Source: Thioclava sp. SK-1 (GTDB lineage Bacteria; Pseudomonadota; Alphaproteobacteria; Rhodobacterales; Rhodobacteraceae). Taken from it: 64,000 bases of DNA. The notes beneath the pieces are model-generated. The model did not search any database, had not been told where the DNA came from, and was given only the letters and a program-made list of their open reading frames with translations. The position numbers and the translations under genes are program-made. The stretch is taken from contig NZ_MDHA01000044.1 in assembly GCF_001705665.1 (NCBI RefSeq), positions 308,302 to 372,301 of the forward strand, given 5' to 3'. Every line of letters begins with the position of its first letter. Within the stretch, counting starts at the first letter, position 1. Positions 25,536 through 32,778 of this stretch are shown piece by piece.

Positions 25536-27827
25536 ATGAAGTTTCGCTTTCCCATTGTCATCATCGACGAAGATTTCCGGTCAGAAAATTCCTCCGGCTC
25601 TGGTATTCGGGCGATGGCGCAGGCCATCGAAAACGAAGGGTTCGAGGTGCTTGGCGCCACAAGCTACGGTGATCTTTCACAATTCGCCCAGCAGCAGTCG
25701 CGCGCCAGCGCCTTTGTGCTGTCCATTGATGATGAGGAATTCACCCCCGGTCCCGATCTGGATCCCGCTGTCGTAAACCTGCGTAATTTCATCGAAGAGG
25801 TGCGCTGGAAAAACGAAGAAGTTCCGATTTATATCTATGGGGAGACCAAGACATCGCGGCACTTGCCCAATGATATTTTGCGCGAATTGCACGGTTTCAT
25901 CCATATGTTTGAGGACACGCCGGAATTCGTTGCCCGCCATATCATCCGCGAGGCGAAATCCTATCTGGAAAGCATCCAGCCGCCCTTCTTCCGCGCCTTA
26001 CTGGATTATGCCGAAGATGGATCCTACTCTTGGCATTGCCCGGGCCATTCCGGCGGTGTGGCGTTTTTGAAAAGCCCGATTGGGCAGATGTATCACCAGT
26101 TCTATGGCGAAAATATGCTGCGCGCGGATGTGTGCAACGCGGTAGAAGAGCTTGGCCAGCTGCTGGATCACAATGGCGCCATTGGCGCATCTGAACGAAA
26201 TGCAGCGCGGATCTTCAATGCCGATCACTGCTTTTTTGTCACAAACGGCACATCGACCAGTAATAAGATGGTCTGGCATCACACGGTTGCGCCCGGTGAT
26301 GTGGTGGTCGTAGACCGCAACTGTCACAAATCAATCCTACACTCAATTATCATGACCGGTGCGATTCCGGTGTTCTTGAAACCCACACGCAACCATTACG
26401 GCATCATCGGCCCGATCCCGCGCAGCGAATTTGATGTAGAAACGATCAAGGCCAAGATCCGCGCAAACCCGCTTTTGGCAGGCTATGACGCCGAGACGAT
26501 CAAGCCGCGGGTCATGACCTTGACCCAATCGACCTATGACGGCGTGCTGTATAACACCGAGACGATTAAAACCGCGCTGGATGGGTATGTTGAGAACCTG
26601 CATTTTGACGAAGCATGGCTGCCCCATGCGGCCTTCCACCCGTTTTATGGCACCTATCACGCGATGGGGCGTAAGCGCGGGCGCACCAAACATTCGGTGA
26701 CCTATGCGACGCAATCTATCCATAAACTGTTGGCCGGGATTTCGCAGGCCAGCCATGTCTTGGTGCAAGACAGCGAAGAGACCAAGCTGGATCGCCATCT
26801 GTTCAACGAAGCCTATCTGATGCACACATCGACCAGCCCGCAATACAGTATCATCGCATCTTGCGATGTTGCCGCCGCAATGATGGAGCCGCCAGGTGGC
26901 ACCGCCTTGGTGGAAGAAAGCATTGATGAGGCGTTGGACTTCCGCCGCGCCATGCGCAAGGTCGATGCAGAATATGGCGAAAATGACTGGTGGTTTGAGG
27001 TATGGGGCCCCGATGAGCTGGAAGAAGAAGGCATTGGGCGCAACACCGGCTGGGTTCTGAAACGCACTGACGCCGATGGCGTGCAGCAATCTGACGGTGA
27101 AGATGCCTGGCATGGATTTGGCGATATGGCCCCGGGGTTCAACATGTTGGACCCGATCAAGGCCACATTGATCACACCGGGTTTGAATATTGATGGCCGG
27201 TTTGAAGAAACTGGGATTCCGGCCTCGATTGTGTCGAAATACTTGGCCGAACATGGTGTGGTTGTCGAAAAGACCGGGCTGTACAGCTTCTTTATCATGT
27301 TCACGATTGGCATCACCAAAGGCCGTTGGAACACGCTATTGGCGGCGTTGCAGCAGTTCAAGGATGACTTTGATAAGAACCAGCCATTGTGGCGCACAAT
27401 GCCTGATTTCTGCGCCAAGCAGCCACGCTATGAACAGATGGGCCTGCGCGACCTTTGCCAACATGTGCATCAGATGTACGCAAAATATGATGTCGCGATT
27501 TTGTCGACCGACATCTATCTTAGCGACCATACACCGGCGATGACACCGGCCGATGCGTTCTCGCACATCGCGCGGCGCACGACACAGCGCGTCCCGGTGG
27601 ATGAGCTGGAAGGCCGCATTACCACCAGCCTTGTGACCCCCTACCCGCCCGGCATCCCGCTGCTGGTCCCCGGAGAGGTATTTAATAAGAAGATCGTCGA
27701 TTACCTGAAATTTAACCGCGAATTTGCGCGCGAATGCCCCGGGTTTGAAACCGATATTCACGGCCTGGTGGTTGAAAAAGGCCCTGATGGCGCGCCCAGC
27801 TATTTCGCTGATTGCGTCGCCGAATAA
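25536..27827 (+). CDS. Orn/Lys/Arg decarboxylase, fold-type I with N-terminal wing domain
   Basis: A 763-residue PLP decarboxylase of the inducible arginine/lysine/ornithine class. The N-terminal receiver-like wing domain is about 1-130. The PLP Lys is Lys397 in TQSIHKLLAG, and the FDEAWLPHAAFHPFY segment holds the cofactor Asp. The C-terminal domain follows from about 620. It makes agmatine, cadaverine or putrescine depending on substrate, which I cannot decide. The ATG at 25536 follows TAGGAGAACCC. Large size matches AdiA/LdcC-type decamers. Confidence 0.93.
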   Translation: MKFRFPIVIIDEDFRSENSSGSGIRAMAQAIENEGFEVLGATSYGDLSQFAQQQSRASAFVLSIDDEEFTPGPDLDPAVVNLRNFIEEVRWKNEEVPIYIYGETKTSRHLPNDILRELHGFIHMFEDTPEFVARHIIREAKSYLESIQPPFFRALLDYAEDGSYSWHCPGHSGGVAFLKSPIGQMYHQFYGENMLRADVCNAVEELGQLLDHNGAIGASERNAARIFNADHCFFVTNGTSTSNKMVWHHTVAPGDVVVVDRNCHKSILHSIIMTGAIPVFLKPTRNHYGIIGPIPRSEFDVETIKAKIRANPLLAGYDAETIKPRVMTLTQSTYDGVLYNTETIKTALDGYVENLHFDEAWLPHAAFHPFYGTYHAMGRKRGRTKHSVTYATQSIHKLLAGISQASHVLVQDSEETKLDRHLFNEAYLMHTSTSPQYSIIASCDVAAAMMEPPGGTALVEESIDEALDFRRAMRKVDAEYGENDWWFEVWGPDELEEEGIGRNTGWVLKRTDADGVQQSDGEDAWHGFGDMAPGFNMLDPIKATLITPGLNIDGRFEETGIPASIVSKYLAEHGVVVEKTGLYSFFIMFTIGITKGRWNTLLAALQQFKDDFDKNQPLWRTMPDFCAKQPRYEQMGLRDLCQHVHQMYAKYDVAILSTDIYLSDHTPAMTPADAFSHIARRTTQRVPVDELEGRITTSLVTPYPPGIPLLVPGEVFNKKIVDYLKFNREFARECPGFETDIHGLVVEKGPDGAPSYFADCVAE

Positions 27828-27852
27828 CGCCGCTGATGTGGCCATGATTATC

Positions 27853-27885
27853 CCCGCAGTGTCGCAAGGCGCTGCGGGTTTTTTA
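27853..27885 (+). terminator. Intrinsic terminator after the decarboxylase
   Basis: CCCGCAG (27853-27859) pairs with CTGCGGG (27872-27878), directly followed by TTTTTTA, 26 nt after the stop. Confidence 0.85.
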
Positions 27886-27981
27886 TATTCCTAAGGCTGA
27901 TGCCGCGCATGGATTGCGGCAAAACCCCGCCTGGAATTTGCGGCACGCCATGAAGCCCGAGTGAAACAATCAGAAAATATC

Positions 27982-28010
27982 TTGCTTGAATCAATATCTG
28001 ACTGTATTAC
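27982..28010 (+). promoter_or_regulatory. Predicted sigma-70 promoter of the small unknown gene
   Basis: TTGCTT (27982-27987), a 17-nt spacer and TATTAC (28005-28010), 25 nt upstream of the start codon at 28035. This would give a very short leader with the ribosome site close to the transcript start. Confidence 0.4.
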
Positions 28011-28034
28011 TCGGGCAATCAATGGAGGCCGCCC

Positions 28035-28487
28035 ATGCACGCTATCGCGATCACCGCTGCTCAATCTGAACGCTATGAACAGCCCGCACATCGCCCTGTT
28101 GTGCTGCGCGCCGAGCAGCGTGCGCTGCTGGATGAGATTCGTGCCGCCGCCCTGCGTGTCCGTTCTACCCGCTATATTGATGCCTTCCGGGCCTGTGCGA
28201 TGCTGTCGTTAAACCGTGATCGTTCCGTCACCACAATGGCGGATGGCCTGGCGCGTGTGTTGGCGCAGGCGCTGGCAGCGCCTGCGGTTTTATATCGCCC
28301 CGGTTCCCCAGATGTCAGTTTTGACGAGGCATGGTTGGTTCGTCTGGCCTATTGTTTGCATGATGATGACCTTGGGTCAGCAGAATTTCTGCTTCGCTCC
28401 CGCGTGACACGGCATCACTGGCGCAATATCGCGTTTCTTCTCAATGGGATCGCACGATTGTCGTCGCTGCAAGATCAGCGCAACTGA
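28035..28487 (+). CDS. Conserved small hypothetical protein
   Basis: A 150-residue soluble protein, no signal or membrane helix. The ATG at 28035 has GGAGG 6-7 nt upstream, a strong translation signal. Arg- and Ala-rich helices dominate (LRAEQRALLDEIRAAALRVR; LARVLAQALAAPAVLYRPG), with a C-terminal LLRSRVTRHHWRNIAFLL. I do not recognise a family. It lies between the decarboxylase terminator and dps and probably is a single-gene unit. Confidence 0.65.
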   Translation: MHAIAITAAQSERYEQPAHRPVVLRAEQRALLDEIRAAALRVRSTRYIDAFRACAMLSLNRDRSVTTMADGLARVLAQALAAPAVLYRPGSPDVSFDEAWLVRLAYCLHDDDLGSAEFLLRSRVTRHHWRNIAFLLNGIARLSSLQDQRN

Positions 28488-28544
28488 TCAAATCCATAAT
28501 TGCCTGACTTTTTTAATCAGAATTAATCTATATTTTTCAAGGGG

Positions 28545-28574
28545 TTGCAATGCACTCTGGATGTGCCATATAAT
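28545..28574 (+). promoter_or_regulatory. Predicted sigma-70 promoter of dps
   Basis: TTGCAA (28545-28550), an 18-nt spacer and a consensus TATAAT (28569-28574), 58 nt upstream of the dps start codon. A rare perfect -10 box in this window. Confidence 0.65.
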
Positions 28575-28632
28575 TTGGACAGCCAGCAAGACGCCAGCCA
28601 ACGTCCCGTGATTCAATTGGAAGGCAGGACCC

Positions 28633-29103
28633 ATGTCCCAAACCGCAGTATCCCTATCCCCCACCGCACGCGAAGCCATTGCTGAGGCACTTCAGCAATC
28701 CGTTGCGGAAACCGTTGTTGCCACCATGCTGGCGCAAAATTTCCATTGGAACGTCAAAGGGATGGCTTTCGGCCCCCTGCACGAGCTGTTCCAGACCATT
28801 TACGAAGATCACTTCGTTGCACAAGACGATCTGGCCGAGCGTATTCGGGCCATCGACGTTATGGCAGAAGGCACGCTGAAAAGCATGCTGGAACGCTCCA
28901 AAGTTGAAGAGCATGAAGGCCCCGCAACGGATCGTGAAATGATCGCAATGCTGGTCAAAGCACAAGAAATCGTTGCAGCCACATTGCACGGCGCCGGCGA
29001 TATCGCTGCCGATAACGGCGACACCCTGACCGAAGACCTATGCATCGAACGCGGCCGCATCCACGAGAAATTCGCTTGGATCTTGCGTTCACATCTGGGC
29101 TAA
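28633..29103 (+). CDS. dps: DNA-binding ferritin-like protein Dps
   Basis: A 156-residue four-helix-bundle protein that oxidises and stores iron and protects DNA. The intersubunit ferroxidase ligands are His38 (NFHWNVKG), Asp65 and Glu69 (QDDLAERI); their spacing of 27 and 4 equals that of E. coli Dps. The N-terminal tail is short and not Lys-rich, so DNA binding may be weak. It has its own consensus-like promoter (28545-28574) and a strong terminator, i.e. a single-gene unit. Confidence 0.96.
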   Translation: MSQTAVSLSPTAREAIAEALQQSVAETVVATMLAQNFHWNVKGMAFGPLHELFQTIYEDHFVAQDDLAERIRAIDVMAEGTLKSMLERSKVEEHEGPATDREMIAMLVKAQEIVAATLHGAGDIAADNGDTLTEDLCIERGRIHEKFAWILRSHLG

Positions 29104-29119
29104 TCTGATCTAACGACAC

Positions 29120-29157
29120 AAAACGGGCCGACACGCATCAACGTGTCGGCCCGTTTT
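29120..29157. terminator. Bidirectional terminator between dps and the DUF1289 gene
   Basis: A perfect 16-bp stem (AAAACGGGCCGACACG at 29120-29135 with 29142-29157) around CATCAA. The A tract on one side and T tract on the other let it serve both convergent genes. Confidence 0.9.
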
Positions 29158-29195
29158 ATATTTGATCTCTAATTTGTGCAGCCCTAGTGGTGCGA

Positions 29196-29438
29196 TCACA
29201 GATCTGGTGGTGTTACGCCTTTTTTGGCACATCGTTTCAGATAGGCTGGCACCCAGTGGCTATACCGTCCCATAATTTTTTGCTGGGCGATAATCAACTC
29301 GACATAGGCTTTTTGCAGCTTGGGCTTTTTCAATTTCTTTGAAATCTGCTTTTGTTCTTTGGTCATTGAACAACCAATGCAATGACCTTGGCGGCGGAAC
29401 TTGCACACACCGATGCAGGGTGTTGGAACCTTTGACAT
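29196..29438 (-). CDS. DUF1289 domain protein
   Basis: An 80-residue protein. The N-terminal CIGVCKFRRQGHCIGC is the DUF1289 signature with four Cys in C-x3-C-x7-C-x2-C spacing, likely metal-binding. The rest is Lys-rich. An ATG at 29438 with AAGGGA upstream is chosen; the longer frame runs into phaR. Function unknown. It lies 116 nt downstream of phaR on the same strand. Confidence 0.88.
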   Translation of the reverse strand: MSKVPTPCIGVCKFRRQGHCIGCSMTKEQKQISKKLKKPKLQKAYVELIIAQQKIMGRYSHWVPAYLKRCAKKGVTPPDL

Positions 29439-29554
29439 GGAAATCCCTTTTCGACAGTTCGGGCCAGATATAGCGGCGATAGCCGCAAGATCAATCACCG
29501 TCGCAGCCCAGGGCATGGCCGGGCGCATGTAGGTCACATACGCCCAAAGCCTGA

Positions 29555-30109
29555 TTACAACTTCGACAGTTTCGACTGCAGTTCGGCAAGCTGCTTCTTG
29601 ATCGCCTGCAGATCCTCTTTGTCGGAGGCCGCGTCGCTGCTGTCGGCCGCCGGGCTGGTGCCGCCCTTGGGCCAACCTGACATCATCGATTCTAAGAAGG
29701 CCTGCTGCTGTTTATGCAGCGCGTCAAACCCCGGCACTTTGGCCATGGGATTCGGCATCTGATTCAGGTTCCCCATCATCTGTTCCTGACCCTGGCGCAG
29801 CATTTCAAATGTATTGGTCAAGAACTGCGGCATCATGGCCTGCGCCGATGTTGTGTAAGAACGCACCAAATCCGTCAGAACGGAAACCGGCAGCATATTT
29901 TCGCCGCGACTTTCATGTTCTGCAATGATTTGAAGCAGATACTGGCGTGTCAGCTCGTCACCTGTCTTAAGGTCGACGATTTTTACTTCACGGCCCGACC
30001 GAATAAAACGGGCAATATCTTCAAGCGTGACATAGTCGCTGGTCTCGGTGTTATAGAGCCTGCGGCTGGCGTAGCGCTTGATCAGAAGCGTTTTCTGCGC
30101 GTCCGTCAT
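29555..30109 (-). CDS. phaR: Polyhydroxyalkanoate synthesis repressor PhaR
   Basis: A 184-residue regulator. The N-terminal DNA-binding domain (LLIKRYASRRLYNTETSDYVTLEDI, trimmed here: residues about 6-30) is the PHB/PHA accumulation regulator domain, followed by its C-terminal domain and a helical acidic tail. PhaR binds TGC-rich DNA and nascent PHA; polymer binding releases it from phasin and phaR promoters. An ATG at 30109 with GGGAGG upstream is chosen. A candidate operator lies 19 nt upstream of the start, suggesting autoregulation. Confidence 0.94.
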   Translation of the reverse strand: MTDAQKTLLIKRYASRRLYNTETSDYVTLEDIARFIRSGREVKIVDLKTGDELTRQYLLQIIAEHESRGENMLPVSVLTDLVRSYTTSAQAMMPQFLTNTFEMLRQGQEQMMGNLNQMPNPMAKVPGFDALHKQQQAFLESMMSGWPKGGTSPAADSSDAASDKEDLQAIKKQLAELQSKLSKL

Positions 30110-30127
30110 AGGAACCTCCCGTTTATT

Positions 30128-30138
30128 TTGCATTGCAG
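30128..30138. promoter_or_regulatory. Candidate PhaR operator upstream of phaR
   Basis: TTGC-ATT-GCAG at 30128-30138, one base off the CTGC-N3-GCAG form reported for Paracoccus PhaR. On the minus strand it lies just after a possible -10 box (TAATCA, 30147-30142; -35 TTGCTT at 30169-30164, 16-nt spacer), so it would cover the transcript start. Confidence 0.55.
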
Positions 30139-30178
30139 CAATGATTAAGCTGTAACCCGTTAAAAGCAACAAAAGAAA

Positions 30179-30196
30179 GGCGGGCCGAAGCCCGCC
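30179..30196 (-). terminator. Intrinsic terminator after phaP
   Basis: GGCGGGC (30179-30185) and GCCCGCC (30190-30196) around CGAA; on the minus strand the stem is followed by TTTCTTTTG. It ends the phaP transcript before phaR. Confidence 0.8.
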
Positions 30197-30250
30197 CTAG
30201 GTCCGTGTTCCAGCAGGGAGGAGGTTGCTGAAACTGCGGGAGGAACCTGA

Positions 30251-30703
30251 TTACTTCGCGGCAGCGGTCGCTTTTTTCGCAGCCGTCGTTGCTTCGGTGG
30301 TCGCTTTTTTGACAGCAGCCGTAGCATCTTCAGAAAAATCTTTACCAGCGGCAAGCATCAGCTCAACCGTTTCCATCTGCACTTTTTTTGCAACTTCAGC
30401 GAAAGCAGAGATGTTTTCCGACGCCAGCTCAGCGGAGGAGGATGCGAAATCGCTCATCGCTTTGGCGTAATCTGCCGGCTCGTCTTTCGTGGTCGACAAA
30501 GAACCCATTTTCGAGATCGATTCTTTGGTCCATTTGGACGAGATTTCAGCGGATTTCTCTGCTGCGTCCAACGCGACTTTCGACATTTTCTCGCCGAAAG
30601 CAGCCTGCGATTTGAAGGCTTCCTGGAACTTCGATGTGTCCATCGGCATCGAAGCCATCATGTCTTGCATCATCTTTGTGAAGTCCGGGGTCGTGGTAGC
30701 CAT
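30251..30703 (-). CDS. phaP: Phasin (PHA granule-associated protein)
   Basis: A 150-residue helical protein rich in Ala, Lys and Met, with the phasin core (FKSQAAFGEKMSKVALDAAE and a Ser/Ala-rich repeat) and an Ala/Lys tail (KKATTEATTAAKKATAAAK). Phasins coat PHA granules and are usually the strongest gene of the set. The ATG at 30703 has GGAG 8 nt upstream; an ATG at 30709 is too close to it. It is controlled by a predicted promoter with two PhaR-type operators and followed by its own terminator. Confidence 0.93.
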   Translation of the reverse strand: MATTTPDFTKMMQDMMASMPMDTSKFQEAFKSQAAFGEKMSKVALDAAEKSAEISSKWTKESISKMGSLSTTKDEPADYAKAMSDFASSSAELASENISAFAEVAKKVQMETVELMLAAGKDFSEDATAAVKKATTEATTAAKKATAAAK

Positions 30704-30769
30704 TGTCATATCTCCAATATCATTGAGGTCCTGGATGTTCGGTTGCGGGACCCCGTTCGCTTGAATACA

Positions 30770-30798
30770 GATATAAATGCTGCGACGCAGCAAATCAA
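30770..30798 (-). promoter_or_regulatory. Predicted phaP promoter with operator in the spacer
   Basis: On the minus strand: -35 TTGATT (30798-30793), 17-nt spacer, -10 TATATC (30775-30770). The dyad at 30778-30792 fills the spacer, so a bound repressor would block RNA polymerase. Confidence 0.65.
30778..30792. promoter_or_regulatory. PhaR operator O1 of phaP
   Basis: TGCTGC-GAC-GCAGCA, a perfect 6+3+6 dyad containing the CTGC-N3-GCAG core reported for PhaR of Paracoccus. It lies within the predicted phaP promoter spacer. Confidence 0.7.
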
Positions 30799-30806
30799 GT
30801 CCTTTC

Positions 30807-30820
30807 TTGCTGCGTCGCAG
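30807..30820. promoter_or_regulatory. PhaR operator O2 of phaP
   Basis: TTGCTGCGTCGCAG holds a second CTGC-N3-GCAG core (30810-30820), just upstream of the -35 box. With O1 it forms a perfect 14-bp inverted repeat (30780-30793 with 30807-30820). Confidence 0.68.
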
Positions 30821-30843
30821 AAATTTTACAACCTATTAGCGAA

Positions 30844-32634
30844 TTATATCTTGACGATCTCCTTTACGTAGATCCCCGGAGCCTCGGCAAGCACCGGATG
30901 GTCCGGCCCGCCGGGTTCGCGCGCTGCAACCATGCGCCCAGATTGCGAGGCAAGCCATTCCTGCCAACGCGGCCACCAGCTGCCGTCATGAAATTCTGCT
31001 TTTGATTTCCAATCCTTAGCATCTTCCAGCGGTGCCGGTGATGTATAGTGACCGTATTTCTTCTTCGACGGTGGGTTCACGATCCCCGCGATATGCCCCG
31101 ATTCGGACAGGATAAAGGTTTTGTCCTTCGATCCCATTTTCGCGATCCCGGAGAAGGACGTGATCCACGGCGCGATATGGTCGGTTTCGCAGGCCACAGC
31201 CATAAGCGGCACTTTTACATCCGACAGTTTCAGTACCTCGCCCAGAATCTCATAGCCATCTTCGGCAAAGTGATTCTCCTGGCACAGCCCACGCAAATAT
31301 TGCATCGCCATCTTGCCTGGCAGGTTTGTGGCATCGCCATTCCAATACAGCAGATCAAAGGCCGGCGGCGCCTCCCCCATCATGTAGCTACGAATGGCGG
31401 GTTTCCAGATCAGATCATTGGAGCGTAGGAAGCTAAATGTCCGGCTCATGAAATAGCTCGACAACACGCCATCGCGCTCACATTGCCGTTCCAACCCATC
31501 GACGAAATCATCTTGTAAGAAGGGGATGAACTCTCCTTGTTCGGAGAAGTTGGTCAAAGTGGTGAAGAAGGTCGCGCAATTGACCGATGTGTCCTTGCGC
31601 TTGTTCATCAGCGCCAGCGCAAGGCTTAGCGTGGTGCCGGCGATACAATAACCGATGACATTGATCTTAGCGACTTTGGTGATCGCCTTTACCTGCGTCA
31701 TCGCATCCAGATAGCTTTCCAGATAATCTTCAAACCCAACATCTGCAAATGTGGCATCGGGGTTCTTCCAGCTGACCACAAACACCGTGAACCCCTGCTC
31801 TACGGCAAATTTGATAAAGCTGCTTTGTGCTTTCATATCAAGGATATAGAACTTGTTAATCCATGGCGGGAAGATCAACAACGGGGTGCGGTGCACCTGT
31901 TCTGTCAGCGGCGCATATTGGATCAGTTCAAACATGCGGGTGCGGTAAACCACCGCCCCCTCTGATGCGCCCAAATTTGTGCCAACGTCAAAGGCTGTGC
32001 GATCGGCCAGCGTTACCAGCAGATCACCATCATTTTGCTCCATGTCCCGAACAAGGTTTTCAAGGCCTTGGACAAGGCTCTCCCCTTCGGTCACGACGGC
32101 CCGTTCCAGCGCATCCGGATTGGTCGCCAGAAAGTTCGTAGGCGCCATCATATCGATCAACTGATGGGTGAAAAAATCAACCCGTTGCTGATCTTTCTGC
32201 GTCAGCCCCGGCAATCCTTTGGACGCGTCGTCAAGCGCCTTCGACGCGATCATATACTGCTGTTTAACGAAATTAAAATAGGGGTGCGTGTCCCACAACG
32301 GGTTGGTGAAACGCCTGTCTTTTGGCCCGGTGTCCTCGGGCACCTTCAGACCCTCTGTCGCCAACGTATGTGAGGCTTCCATGTAATGAGTGATCGCCTC
32401 GCCCCAGTATTTCACCTGAGATTCGAAGATATGAGACGGCTTATCGGCCAGTTCCCGCATATAGGCATTCGCGGTGGACATGTATAAATCAGGCCCAGGC
32501 CCTTCCAACGCAAGGTTTGGCGCACGTTTTCGCGTCATTGCATCAACCATGCGTTGCGTCAAAGCTTCGATTTTTTCCAAATTTCGCTGCATTTTCTGCG
32601 ATGCAGCAGAAACCTCTTCCTCCCCGGTTGTCAT
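30844..32634 (-). CDS. phaC: Class I polyhydroxyalkanoate synthase PhaC
   Basis: A 596-residue alpha/beta-hydrolase-fold polymerase making PHA from hydroxyacyl-CoA at the granule surface. The lipase-like box is GYCIAG with catalytic Cys330; the catalytic Asp and His fit CETDHIAPW and SGHIAGI. The N-terminal domain of about 230 residues is typical of class I enzymes. The start at 32634 has GGAGG 11 nt upstream. A PhaR-like dyad lies inside the 5' coding end. It is divergent from phaZ. Confidence 0.97.
   Translation of the reverse strand: MTTGEEEVSAASQKMQRNLEKIEALTQRMVDAMTRKRAPNLALEGPGPDLYMSTANAYMRELADKPSHIFESQVKYWGEAITHYMEASHTLATEGLKVPEDTGPKDRRFTNPLWDTHPYFNFVKQQYMIASKALDDASKGLPGLTQKDQQRVDFFTHQLIDMMAPTNFLATNPDALERAVVTEGESLVQGLENLVRDMEQNDGDLLVTLADRTAFDVGTNLGASEGAVVYRTRMFELIQYAPLTEQVHRTPLLIFPPWINKFYILDMKAQSSFIKFAVEQGFTVFVVSWKNPDATFADVGFEDYLESYLDAMTQVKAITKVAKINVIGYCIAGTTLSLALALMNKRKDTSVNCATFFTTLTNFSEQGEFIPFLQDDFVDGLERQCERDGVLSSYFMSRTFSFLRSNDLIWKPAIRSYMMGEAPPAFDLLYWNGDATNLPGKMAMQYLRGLCQENHFAEDGYEILGEVLKLSDVKVPLMAVACETDHIAPWITSFSGIAKMGSKDKTFILSESGHIAGIVNPPSKKKYGHYTSPAPLEDAKDWKSKAEFHDGSWWPRWQEWLASQSGRMVAAREPGGPDHPVLAEAPGIYVKEIVKI
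32596..32606. promoter_or_regulatory. PhaR-type dyad inside the 5' end of phaC
   Basis: CTGC-GAT-GCAG, an exact CTGC-N3-GCAG match 28-38 nt inside the phaC coding sequence. It could act as a roadblock operator or be chance, since Gln-, Cys- and Ala-rich codons can create it. Confidence 0.45.
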
Positions 32635-32663
32635 AAGGTAGTGGTCCTCCTATTGTTTTTAGT

Positions 32664-32693
32664 AGGATAGACCCGGCTTTGCGCAGCAAACAA
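32664..32693 (-). promoter_or_regulatory. Predicted phaC promoter
   Basis: On the minus strand: TTGTTT (32693-32688), 18-nt spacer, TATCCT (32669-32664). The dyad at 32678-32690 overlaps the -35 and spacer. Confidence 0.45.
32678..32690. promoter_or_regulatory. Candidate PhaR operator between phaC and phaZ
   Basis: TTTGC-GCA-GCAAA, a perfect 5+3+5 dyad with the TGC-N3-GCA core. It lies 44 nt upstream of the phaC start and 88 nt upstream of the phaZ start. Confidence 0.5.
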
Positions 32694-32709
32694 GTTCGTT
32701 CGCAAAAGC

Positions 32710-32738
32710 TTGAGGAGTTTTTCACCGACGTCTGATAA
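32710..32738 (+). promoter_or_regulatory. Predicted phaZ promoter
   Basis: TTGAGG (32710-32715), 17-nt spacer, TGATAA (32733-32738), 40 nt upstream of the phaZ start. The -10 is part of a separate dyad (32733-32750). Confidence 0.4.
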
Positions 32739-32750
32739 AGAATGTTATCA
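32733..32750. promoter_or_regulatory. Dyad TGATAA-N6-TTATCA at the phaZ promoter
   Basis: A perfect 6+6+6 inverted repeat covering the predicted -10 and transcript start of phaZ. It does not have the PhaR core, so it points to a different regulator of depolymerase expression. Confidence 0.45.
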
Positions 32751-32778
32751 AGGCGGGCGGTTTGAAGGAGTAACGTAG

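Noticed and set aside
26343..27254. A 303-codon frame antisense to the decarboxylase
   Set aside because: Fully inside a conserved enzyme gene on the other strand, no recognisable product.
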